Part shown: positions 1 to 6,370 of the stretch, one piece after another
Position numbering within the stretch: the stretch's first letter is position 1
How the letters are laid out: each line of letters begins with the position of its first letter
Source of the DNA: Actinomyces sp. HMSC035G02
GTDB taxonomy: Bacteria > Actinomycetota > Actinomycetes > Actinomycetales > Actinomycetaceae
Assembly (NCBI GenBank): GCA_001838165.1
Contig: KV835858.1
Coordinates: forward strand, 1-22,596
Direction of reading: 5' to 3'
DNA length: 22,596 nucleotides
Position numbers and translations under genes: made by a program
The notes under the pieces: model-generated
Database searches by the model: none
What the model was told of the DNA's origin: nothing
Seen by the model: the letters and a program-made list of their open reading frames with translations, nothing else

Positions 1-186
1 GGGGTGGTTTTTCTTTCGCTTCTTGGTTCTTTGAGGCAGCACTGACGCCCACCATGCAGGACGCTACTCCACCGTGTTCTGTGAGAACGCCCCGAACGCG
101 TGCCATGTGATCGAGGCACTACCAAGACCCCACCATTCTTTGGCATACTGAGGGGTGGAAATTATCCGCCACCACAGGAGCCATCC

Positions 187-954
187 GTGCCTGAGCAAAA
201 CGTCCCCACTACAACTGAGCAGGCCCCGGCCTCGTCTGAAAGTGCCAGCAAACCGAGCCTGGGCCGCGTGATCGCCGCCTGGGCGGTGCACGCGTTCACC
301 ATCTCTGGACTCGCGTGGGCGACCTTGGCGCTGTTTGCGATGCTCGACAACAACATCCCCATGATGTGGCTCTGGTTCGTCATCGCCCTCATCGTTGACG
401 GTGTCGACGGCACGCTGGCCCGCAAGGTTGGAGTCCGTCAGGTCATTCCCTGGTTCGATGGCGGCGTCGTCGACAACCTCGTCGACTACCTGACGTGGAC
501 GTTCCTGCCCGCGCTCTTTATGGCGATGTACCTGCCGTTTGGGCCCAAGCCAATCCCCGTCATCATGATGGTTGTCATCATCGTTTCCTCTGTGTTCTGC
601 TACGCGAACGATGGAGAGAAGTCGAATGACAACTACTTCGTCGGCTTCCCGGCGGCGTGGAACTGCGTCGCGATTGTCATGTACGTGCTTCAGACTCCGG
701 CATGGGTCAATATCGCCGCGACTATCTTCCTGGCGATTATGACCCTCGTGCCGCTGCACTACACGCACCCGGCGCGCGTGAAGCGTTTCCAGATCCCGAA
801 CATCATCGGTGCGGCCGCGTGGATCGTTGCGTGCGCGTACCTGGTGGTTGTTTACCCGGTCCAGCCTCTGTGGACCCTGATTCTGTTCTGGGTTGGCGGT
901 GGCTGGTTCATGATCGCCGGCTTCATCCGCACGGCGACCGGCGAGGACAAGTAG
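187..954 (+). CDS. pcs: CDP-alcohol phosphatidyltransferase, phosphatidylcholine synthase (Pcs) type
   Basis: Integral membrane enzyme of 255 residues predicted to join CDP-diacylglycerol and choline to make phosphatidylcholine. The CDP-alcohol phosphotransferase signature is at residues 71-100 (D71, D74-G75, A78-R79, G92, D96, D100). The gap between AR and the glycine is longer than the canonical 8-9 residues, which is typical of the Pcs branch rather than of PgsA or PssA. Further Pcs-like traits are the YLTWTFLPAL stretch after the motif, FVGFPAAWN in the middle and an HPxRVKRF motif near residue 200. Hydrophobic helices fill most of residues 27-250. I chose the GTG at 187 because AGGAG lies 7 nt upstream; an in-frame GTG at 100 would add 29 residues of non-membrane sequence without a good binding site. 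A strong terminator follows. Family assignment is firm; choline as substrate is inferred from the spacing and flanking motifs. Confidence 0.78.
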   Translation: MPEQNVPTTTEQAPASSESASKPSLGRVIAAWAVHAFTISGLAWATLALFAMLDNNIPMMWLWFVIALIVDGVDGTLARKVGVRQVIPWFDGGVVDNLVDYLTWTFLPALFMAMYLPFGPKPIPVIMMVVIIVSSVFCYANDGEKSNDNYFVGFPAAWNCVAIVMYVLQTPAWVNIAATIFLAIMTLVPLHYTHPARVKRFQIPNIIGAAAWIVACAYLVVVYPVQPLWTLILFWVGGGWFMIAGFIRTATGEDK

Positions 955-976
955 CCCTCGCGCCACGAACGAATAC

Positions 977-1015
977 AAACGTCCCCCGGGTCTCGCACTC
1001 GGGGGACGTTTGTTG
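977..1015 (+). terminator. Intrinsic terminator of the pcs-like gene
   Basis: Perfect 12-bp stem AAACGTCCCCCG (977-988) with CGGGGGACGTTT (1000-1011), 11-nt loop, followed by a T-rich GTTGTT. It begins 22 bp after the stop codon. The A/T ends of the stem could let it work in both directions. Confidence 0.85.
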
Positions 1016-1256
1016 TTGGCGGATCCGTTGTCATGCAGGCGGGGTTGTCGCCGCGACGTCGACGAGGCCGGGGCGGGGTGCGTGGTGATGGCGCTGTTGT
1101 GGGGTGGCTGAAGCACACATAGCGACGAGGCTGGGGCAGGTCGCGTTGTAAACACGCGCTATGCGGAGGCTGCGCCGGAGTGGTGAACGTCGGGGTCTGG
1201 CGGCGGCAGGGAGTACGCGGTGGATTTGTAGTGTCCGCCGTCACCTGTTTCCAAAA

Positions 1257-1365
1257 TTTCGCATGCAATTCGTTTGGGTGAAAATTCAATAATATCTGAA
1301 AACGTTGCAATTCCAACGGTATGAATTCATATGTTGAAATATCTCGAGGGGAATTGCATGCGAAA
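1257..1365 (-). repeat. Repeat family copy A (109 bp, GCATGC-type tips)
   Basis: Perfect 15-bp inverted ends: TTTCGCATGCAATTC (1257-1271) and GAATTGCATGCGAAA (1351-1365). The core, read on the minus strand (1339 to 1294), matches copy D at 35 of 46 positions aligned by eye. Inside are further dyads: TATGAATTCATA (1320-1331, perfect) and CGTTGCAATTCCAACG (1303-1318, one mismatched pair). No target-site duplication and no open reading frame. Function unknown. Confidence 0.85.
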
Positions 1366-1399
1366 CTGCGGGACGTCGCGCCGTCAGCCCGCTCAAGAG

Positions 1400-1505
1400 T
1401 CGCACGTAATTCCTCCAGGACCTCATTCGCTGACAGCTCAAAAACCGCGGAATATCAACGATCTGATTTCAAAATCTGCAGTATCCTCGGGGGAATTACG
1501 TGCGA
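1400..1505 (-). repeat. Repeat family copy B (106 bp, CACGTA-type tips)
   Basis: Perfect 14-bp inverted ends: TCGCACGTAATTCC (1400-1413) and GGAATTACGTGCGA (1492-1505). The core, read on the minus strand (1483 to 1438), matches copy C at 36 of 46 positions by eye, including CGTTGATATTC and GCGGTTTT. Copy B starts 34 bp after copy A ends. It has the same orientation as A but the other tip sequence. Confidence 0.85.
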
Positions 1506-1648
1506 AATTGATGTGGACTGGTTTCGAGACGCGGCGCCGGGCGAAGCGAGGTTGTCAAGTTTCGTGGGCGGGGCCTTCGGCGCAGGAATATCAGCGGGTG
1601 ATAAGTGCATGGCGCTCATGATTGCGCGGGCTGTCGTTAGGCACTGCG

Positions 1649-1736
1649 TATCCGGATAGGTAACGAACATCCGGATAGCTTAATAACCTATCCGGATGTG
1701 CATAACCTATCCGCGTGCGCACAACCTATCCGGATG
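1649..1736. repeat. Array of five ATCCGGAT-centred sites
   Basis: Five copies of a (A)ACCTATCCGGATG-like motif. Three are direct repeats with an exact 19-bp period (1685-1698, 1704-1717, 1723-1736; the middle one reads CCGCGTG). Two are in the opposite orientation (1649-1660, 1668-1679). Copies two and three form an 11-bp perfect hairpin, CATCCGGATAG (1668-1678) with CTATCCGGATG (1688-1698), around a 9-nt AT-rich loop. This could be a cluster of binding sites for a dimeric regulator or a structured DNA/RNA element. The nearest gene ends at 1889 and reads towards the array, so it lies in no obvious promoter. Confidence 0.75.
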
Positions 1737-1888
1737 ATGCGCCAACGGTGGGGCTGTGGGGCCTGGCTGCGCCGCGCGCGTATCAAGCAACCCGCCCTGC
1801 GGAATCGTCACGCAACCCGCCCCATGCAAACAGCGAGCCCGGCTCACGCGAGCTGGGCAGTCGCTGCTGGCAGCGCATCAACTGTGCC

Positions 1889-2791
1889 CTACTCCGCGAG
1901 GCCCTTTTTGACGGCGCGGTCGCGCTGGTAGCGGAAGACTTCGAGGAAGATGCCGCCGAAGAAGATCAGCGCGATGGCGGTCCATACGCCCGGGGGTGCG
2001 TGGCGTCCGTACATGAGGAAGTACACGTAGGGGGCGAGGAAGGTGACGGCTGCTGTAATGGCGCCGACGACGCGGTGCCAGAGTTTCTGGCCGGCGACCA
2101 TCTCGATGAGGCCCCACGTGTAGGGGATGGCGGTGATCATGTCGATGGCCCAGAGGATGCGCCAGTCGCCGCGGAAGTGGGGGACGTACATGACGGGCAC
2201 GGCCCGTGCCATCGAATACACGAGGACGACGACGTAGGCGATGAACTTGGGGTTGCGGCACAGCCGCAGGAATGCGGAGCGTTCGATGATGGAGGCGCCG
2301 ACGGCCCGGGAGGCACGGGTGGCGTGCGAGGCAGTGGAGAGCGTGTCGAGGCCGGCCATGGCGACCCGCATGAATTCGCGCTGCTCGTCGGTGCCGTCCG
2401 CCCACGCCTCGAGCAGCGCGAGGGGGGACAGGGCGATGGGGGTGTGGCCGTCGCGCGGCTGGCCGGCCTCGTGGATGACGCCTTCGCCCATCGCCTCGTG
2501 TAGGCGGGGGAGCTGCTCGGTGGGGATTTCAGCGATCCATAGGCGGACGCGGCGTTGGATGGCGTCGTGGAGTTCGTGGGAGAGTGCGTGTCCTGCGGCG
2601 GAGTGGGGGGAGAAGCCTTCGGCGGCGATGTCAGCGAGGGCGCCGGGGTTTTCGACGATGCGGGTCGTGAGGTCGCCGGCGCGGTCGACGCCGGAGACTT
2701 TGATGATGGTGGCAGCGTCCCACTGGTAGCTGCGTGCGATCTCGATGTCGAGGATCGAACGCAGCGTAATCAGGGAAGCTGTGTCGGTCAC
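1889..2791 (-). CDS. Unrecognised membrane protein with four C-terminal helices
   Basis: 300 residues. The first 165 or so are soluble, rich in Ala, His and Glu, and predicted cytoplasmic; residues 183-203, 212-233, 240-262 and 267-287 are four hydrophobic helices, followed by a basic tail (RYQRDRAVKK). I see no catalytic motif and do not recognise the family. The GTG start at 2791 is supported by GAGAGG 6 nt upstream. It diverges from the SCP-like gene over a 101-bp gap and stands alone on its strand. The N-terminal part could be a signalling or oligomerisation domain, but nothing in the sequence decides this. Confidence 0.75.
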   Translation of the reverse strand: MTDTASLITLRSILDIEIARSYQWDAATIIKVSGVDRAGDLTTRIVENPGALADIAAEGFSPHSAAGHALSHELHDAIQRRVRLWIAEIPTEQLPRLHEAMGEGVIHEAGQPRDGHTPIALSPLALLEAWADGTDEQREFMRVAMAGLDTLSTASHATRASRAVGASIIERSAFLRLCRNPKFIAYVVVLVYSMARAVPVMYVPHFRGDWRILWAIDMITAIPYTWGLIEMVAGQKLWHRVVGAITAAVTFLAPYVYFLMYGRHAPPGVWTAIALIFFGGIFLEVFRYQRDRAVKKGLAE

Positions 2792-2880
2792 GGGTGGCCT
2801 CTCGTCGGAAGTTGGATGTCTCCATTGTGCCTGACAAGGCGGTCGGAATGCACGCCCGGGGGCGGGTTGGCAGCGCCGCG

Positions 2881-2886
2881 TAGAAT
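2881..2886 (+). promoter_or_regulatory. -10 box TAGAAT, leaderless promoter of the SCP-like gene
   Basis: TAGAAT matches TATAAT at 5 of 6 positions. Exactly 6 nt separate it from the ATG at 2893, so transcription would start at the A of the start codon. No convincing -35 box, as is common in actinobacteria. A GGAG at 2888-2891 is too close to the ATG to act as a normal binding site. Confidence 0.55.
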
Positions 2887-2892
2887 CGGAGT

Positions 2893-3261
2893 ATGGCGAA
2901 ACGACGTATTGACCCCGGTGAGGGGATGGTGGCGCTGCGTTCGTGGCGCGGCGCCGTGGAGCGTGGCGAGGAGCCTGCGCGCACGGTGGTGTTGACGGCG
3001 GTGCGCTTTACCCTCGAGGAGCTCGGCATCTCGCATCCCGGCCGCGCGGTCGAGGTGCGCGTGCCGCCCGCCGGTGCCGTGCAGATCCTGCCGGGGACGA
3101 CGCATCGGCGCGGTACGCCGCCCGCCGTGGTGGAGACCGATGCGCGCACGTGGCTGTCGCTTGCGTGCGGCCTTCTCACGTGGGACGAGGCCGTGGCCAC
3201 CTCTCGCGTCAGCGCGTCGGGGGAGCGTACGGACCTGGGGCCCTTCCTACCGCTCGTGTGA
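2893..3261 (+). CDS. Sterol-carrier-family protein (bacterial SCP-like domain)
   Basis: 122 residues, a full-length match to the small actinobacterial 'sterol carrier family' proteins. Family traits visible: the MAKRRIDP start, RTVVLTAVRFTLEELG, the VEVRVPPAGAVQ core, RGTPPAVVETDARTWLSLACG and the LTWDEA/RVSASG end. The fold is related to SCP2, which suggests a small hydrophobic ligand, but no ligand is known for this branch as far as I am aware. Cytoplasmic, with no signal or membrane segment. The gene sits alone between a divergent membrane protein and a convergent DUF4235 gene 30 bp downstream. It probably starts from a leaderless promoter. Confidence 0.85.
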   Translation: MAKRRIDPGEGMVALRSWRGAVERGEEPARTVVLTAVRFTLEELGISHPGRAVEVRVPPAGAVQILPGTTHRRGTPPAVVETDARTWLSLACGLLTWDEAVATSRVSASGERTDLGPFLPLV

Positions 3262-3291
3262 GCGCCAGGGGAGGGCGGCGGCCTGTGGGGT

Positions 3292-3570
3292 TCAGGCCTG
3301 GAGCTGGGGCACGCCGAAGCGGGCCTCGAGCTTAGGGGCAAGCCACTTCTGGGAGCCCTTGTACGCGTAGCGCTGGGCGACGGCCGCGATGGCGGCGGAG
3401 GTGGCCGCGAAGAGGACCAGCGATGCGAGGGTGACGTCGTCGGAGTCTTCGGCGGGGATGGGGCGTCCGGTGGCGACCTTCCAGCCGGCTTCGAAGACCT
3501 TGGAGGCGGCGAAGGCCGCTCCGGCGATGACGGCGGTCGTGGCGAGCTTTTCGATGGTGGCTGAGTCCAT
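3292..3570 (-). CDS. DUF4235 family small membrane protein
   Basis: 92 residues. Two hydrophobic segments, about residues 8-26 and 50-67, flank a KVATGRPIPAED linker; the second is followed by a basic stretch ending in QKWLAPK. This is the layout of the actinobacterial DUF4235 family, whose function is unknown. The ATG at 3570 is chosen because AGGAGG lies 6 nt upstream; a longer frame back to 3660 adds 30 low-complexity residues without a binding site. Convergent with the SCP-like gene and divergent from the lipoprotein gene. Confidence 0.8.
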   Translation of the reverse strand: MDSATIEKLATTAVIAGAAFAASKVFEAGWKVATGRPIPAEDSDDVTLASLVLFAATSAAIAAVAQRYAYKGSQKWLAPKLEARFGVPQLQA

Positions 3571-3673
3571 GGTTGCCTCCTGGCGTGGGGGTGTGGTTGT
3601 CCCTGTGCGCGTGCGCACGCTTCCATGATGCCCCACGCGGCGCTCTTGCGCGAGGCCCACAGGTGCCCTGTCT

Positions 3674-3679
3674 TATGCT
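3674..3679 (+). promoter_or_regulatory. Possible -10 box of the lipoprotein gene
   Basis: TATGCT (4 of 6 to TATAAT, with the key T-A-T positions) lies 33 bp before the ATG at 3713. That would give a short leader carrying the GAAGGA binding site. No clear -35 box. Confidence 0.35.
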
Positions 3680-3712
3680 TGAACGGTAGTGTTCCCGTCT
3701 GAAGGATTCCTT

Positions 3713-5005
3713 ATGGCTCGCGCCCGCTCTGTTTTTGCGTTGTCTGCCCTCGTTGTTGCGGCGACGACGGTGGCGGCTTGTACGCCGTCCGTGTCCTCGA
3801 GTGCGCCTCGGGATCCGTTTGCGTCGCCGATCGTTCCGGGTCAGAGCGCTCGTGCTTCCTCGGGGACGGCCGGGCATGGGACGATCGACGCACCCACTCC
3901 GCGCAGCGGCTCGGGCACGGTGACCGTCGCCCTGGTGGGTGGCGCGCAGCTGCCGATGGAGACCGCGCAGGAGTTCACGAAGGCGACGGGCTTCACGGTT
4001 GCGGTGGTGCCGGTGGATGGCGTGGACGCGCTGTCGAAGGCGGGCGCTGACGTGGTGCTTGGCCTGGATGGCGCGGACGCCCTGCAGGCGACCGCGGCAG
4101 GCACGATCGCGGCTTCGGCACCTCAGGATACGGAGACGATTGCGGGCACAGTTGTGGATGGTGCCGCTGCGGCGATCGCCTACGGGCGCGACGACGTGTG
4201 CGTGATCGCCGACAAGTCGTGGATGAGCGCGAACGGCCGCCCGCTGCCGACCTCGTTTGGCGATCTGACTTCTCCGCGCATCCGCGCGCTGCTGACGGTC
4301 CCGGACCCGGCCTCGTCGTCGGTGGGCCGCGCTTTCGTGCAGGAGGCCGCTGCGCAGACGGGCGAGGGGCTGGGTTCCTTCGCGCAGTCCCTGAACCCGC
4401 GCGTGGATTCCTCCCTGGGTGGTGCTGTTGCCGCGTGGACGGCCGGCGCGCACGTGTCCGAGGGGTACCTGTCCGAGGTCGTGGGAGCCTCCGCGGGTTC
4501 TTCTGGCGCGTATCCGCTGATCGTGGCCCCGCGTTCGCTGGCGGCTGCGGCGGCGACGAACACGGGTGCCGATTCCTACGGGACCGCGATCTCTTCGACG
4601 TGCATCGCTCGCATCATGTACGCGGCCCCCACGTCCTCGCCCGCGTCGGACGGCGCGGAGTCCCTTATCGCTTGGCTGCAGGGTGAGGCTGCGCAGCGCT
4701 CCCTGGCGACGACGGGCGCCGTCTACCCGATCGATGGTGTGCTTGCCGCCGACACGAAGGCCGGCTGGCTGATGGGTATCACCGGTGATCCGATCGTCGC
4801 CGACGAGACCGTCGGTTCTCTCGATGCGATGAGCGCCTGGCTGGCCACGTGGTCATCGGCGCTGGCCTCCCCGGCGCCGACCGCGCCGAGTACTCCCGAC
4901 CCCGCGACGGATCCGGGCACGCAGGACGCAGAACCCGAGCCGGCCCCCGCGGATAACCCCGCAACCGACACGGGATACGAGGATTCGGGCGACGACGAGG
5001 AGTAA
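3713..5005 (+). CDS. ABC transporter substrate-binding lipoprotein, TbpA/thiamine-type, orphan
   Basis: 430 residues. The signal peptide ends in a lipobox, TVAAC with Cys23, so this is a membrane-anchored lipoprotein. The mature part resembles periplasmic-binding proteins of the thiamine/iron class: TVTVALVGG start, a short VVLGLDG stretch, then PTSFGDLTSPRIRALLTVPD plus SSVGRAFV, the hinge region typical of TbpA-like proteins. A Pro/Ala/Asp/Glu-rich tail of roughly 45 residues closes the protein and is not part of the fold. The start at 3713 has GAAGGA 7 nt upstream. No permease or ATPase gene adjoins it, so partner and ligand cannot be told from context; thiamine is a guess from motif resemblance. 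Confidence 0.75.
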   Translation: MARARSVFALSALVVAATTVAACTPSVSSSAPRDPFASPIVPGQSARASSGTAGHGTIDAPTPRSGSGTVTVALVGGAQLPMETAQEFTKATGFTVAVVPVDGVDALSKAGADVVLGLDGADALQATAAGTIAASAPQDTETIAGTVVDGAAAAIAYGRDDVCVIADKSWMSANGRPLPTSFGDLTSPRIRALLTVPDPASSSVGRAFVQEAAAQTGEGLGSFAQSLNPRVDSSLGGAVAAWTAGAHVSEGYLSEVVGASAGSSGAYPLIVAPRSLAAAAATNTGADSYGTAISSTCIARIMYAAPTSSPASDGAESLIAWLQGEAAQRSLATTGAVYPIDGVLAADTKAGWLMGITGDPIVADETVGSLDAMSAWLATWSSALASPAPTAPSTPDPATDPGTQDAEPEPAPADNPATDTGYEDSGDDEE

Positions 5006-5029
5006 TCCCCGCCGGACGCAACATTTCGG

Positions 5030-5065
5030 AGTCAGCCTCGCAGCATTGCGGGGCTGACTTTGCAT
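5030..5065 (+). terminator. Terminator hairpin of the lipoprotein gene
   Basis: 12-bp stem AGTCAGCCTCGC (5030-5041) with GCGGGGCTGACT (5048-5059), one G-U pair, 6-nt loop, then TTGCATT. It starts 24 bp after the lipoprotein stop and overlaps the last codons of the convergent DUF4921 gene, whose TGA occupies 5034-5032. It may therefore act on both transcripts. Confidence 0.55.
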
Positions 5066-6351
5066 TCCTCCCCGATGCGCATGGGAGCGATGAGGCCCGC
5101 TTCGCGCAGCTCGAGGAGGCGCGGCACGGTGCGCTCGACGACCTTCCACGGGTCGATCGTGTTGAGGTAGATGCGCGTGCCGCCCTCGAAACCGGCGAGC
5201 GTCGAGATGCGCCACTTGAGCAGGATGCGCCAGCGCATGGGCGTGGACACGGTGGGTGGGCGGTGGTACCACTCCTCGTTCGCGGGCACCTCCACGCCCG
5301 TCGCGGCGTGTGCCGCGTGCAGGATGTCGGAGATGCCACGCATGGCCTCGGGGCTGACCTCCCACGGGTTCTTGGGCTCGCCGAGGGGCCAGATCGCGAT
5401 GCCGGGGAAACGGTGCCCGAACCCGGCCAGGGCGACGGCGTGCTCGTTCTGGGCGATGAGGAGCTTGCGCGTGGCTGCGACCGTGAAGATCTGGTCGTAG
5501 ATGTCGGGCTGGGCGCGCAGGCGCTCCAGCTCGGCCTCGGTCTGCACGGACATCTCGTCGATCGCGACGAGCTGCTTGTGCAGGTGGTCGAAGGACGCGC
5601 CCGCGGGGCGCAGCCAGTTCTGGAACGTTGCCACGTAGCGCACGGCGGGATCCAGATCGTACAGGTTGCGCATCGAGCGGGCCGTGTACGCGGTGTACTG
5701 CTCGTGTTCCTCGGGGGTGAGGGTGCCGGAGCCGGCCAGCTGGTGGGCTTCGGTGGCACCGTCGACGAAGTGGCGCCTGCCGATGATCAGGTCGTGGCCG
5801 CCGGAGAAGAAGCCGTTGGCGTACTGCAGGCGCGCGGTCTCGCTGGTGGCCGCGAACTCTCCCTCGCTCATGCCCGAGGCCAACATGCGGGCACGCACGA
5901 CGTTCATGACGTGCTCGTAGCCCGCGTCCGAGGCAAGGTATTGGGCCATGCGGCGACGGTCGTCCTCGGAGGGGACGTGCCCGTGGTTGAGATGCCAGTA
6001 GTTGTAGGAGACGATCTCGAAGAGGTTGGGGATGCGTCGGAACTCGGCGACCGTGTCACCGAGCTGATCGGCGCCCAGGGCGTTCAGCTGCTCCCAGGAG
6101 CCGTCCTCGTGGCGCACGAGGCGCGACTTCTCGGGCGGGGTCTCGAGGTAGCGGCCGCAGCAGAACGCGCAGTGGTGCCCGTCGGCCTCGTGGTCGATCG
6201 GGTTGTGGTCCGCGTGAGGTGCGGTGAGGGGCCGGTTACCGCGGCCCGGGACGGTCCACACCTCTGTGCCCGTGAGCAGGTTCTGCTGTTTGACGGTGCC
6301 GTCGGCCAGTCGGACGATGGCGCGGTCGGCGCGCGTGAGCTTGGAAGCCAT
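5032..6351 (-). CDS. DUF4921 family, GalT/HIT-like nucleotidyltransferase homologue
   Basis: 439 residues. An H-x-H-x-Q triad (H256-L-H258-K-Q260) sits in SFDHLHKQL, matching the active site of galactose-1-phosphate uridylyltransferases and the HIT superfamily. A CAFCC motif at residues 61-65 preceded by HH could bind metal, as in GalT. The region DPAVRYVATFQNWLRPAGASFDH and the FPGIAIWPLG segment fit DUF4921. Predicted cytoplasmic enzyme transferring or hydrolysing a nucleotide-linked substrate; the real substrate is unknown. The ATG at 6351 is chosen because TACGAT lies 6 nt upstream and residues before it are low-complexity. The upstream aldo/keto reductase ends 19 bp away on the same strand, suggesting co-transcription plus an internal leaderless start. 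Confidence 0.8.
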   Translation of the reverse strand: MASKLTRADRAIVRLADGTVKQQNLLTGTEVWTVPGRGNRPLTAPHADHNPIDHEADGHHCAFCCGRYLETPPEKSRLVRHEDGSWEQLNALGADQLGDTVAEFRRIPNLFEIVSYNYWHLNHGHVPSEDDRRRMAQYLASDAGYEHVMNVVRARMLASGMSEGEFAATSETARLQYANGFFSGGHDLIIGRRHFVDGATEAHQLAGSGTLTPEEHEQYTAYTARSMRNLYDLDPAVRYVATFQNWLRPAGASFDHLHKQLVAIDEMSVQTEAELERLRAQPDIYDQIFTVAATRKLLIAQNEHAVALAGFGHRFPGIAIWPLGEPKNPWEVSPEAMRGISDILHAAHAATGVEVPANEEWYHRPPTVSTPMRWRILLKWRISTLAGFEGGTRIYLNTIDPWKVVERTVPRLLELREAGLIAPMRIGEECKVSPAMLRG

Positions 6352-6357
6352 ACCTGT

Positions 6358-6363
6358 ATCGTA
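6358..6363 (-). promoter_or_regulatory. -10 box TACGAT, internal leaderless promoter of the DUF4921 gene
   Basis: On the minus strand TACGAT is followed by ACAGGT (6 nt) and then the ATG at 6351. Same geometry as other starts in this window. It overlaps the 3' end of the upstream gene's spacer, so it would allow separate expression. Confidence 0.4.
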
Positions 6364-6370
6364 CCCGTCC

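Larger units (their letters stand above)
958..1888. other. Gene-free intergenic region, about 930 bp, with repeats
   Basis: No reading frame here has a convincing binding site or protein-like composition. Contents: the pcs terminator (977-1015), repeat copies A (1257-1365) and B (1400-1505), and an array of ATCCGGAT sites (1649-1736). Between and around these (1016-1256, 1506-1648, 1737-1888) I see nothing recognisable. The repeats are visibly richer in A/T than the surrounding GC-rich sequence, which suggests they are elements with their own history. No tRNA, transposase or phage remnant was seen. Confidence 0.8.

Noticed and set aside
64..1155. 363-codon minus-strand frame opposite the pcs-like gene.
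   Set aside because: Runs through a strong terminator and encodes Arg/Asp/His-rich low-complexity sequence; a shadow frame.
1257..1505. Repeats A and B as integron attC sites or as IS/MITE with target duplications.
   Set aside because: Ends lack the RYYYAAC/GTTRRRY attC boxes, there is no integrase, and the bases flanking each element show no matching direct repeats.
1321..1659. Reading frames of 96 and 112 codons across repeats A and B.
   Set aside because: They start inside repeat A without a ribosome binding site, and their sequence is dictated by the repeats; no protein-like features.
1649..1736. Could the ATCCGGAT array be a small CRISPR?
   Set aside because: Units repeat every 19 bp with only 5-6 bp between them, two are inverted, and there are no cas genes; spacers of normal length are absent.
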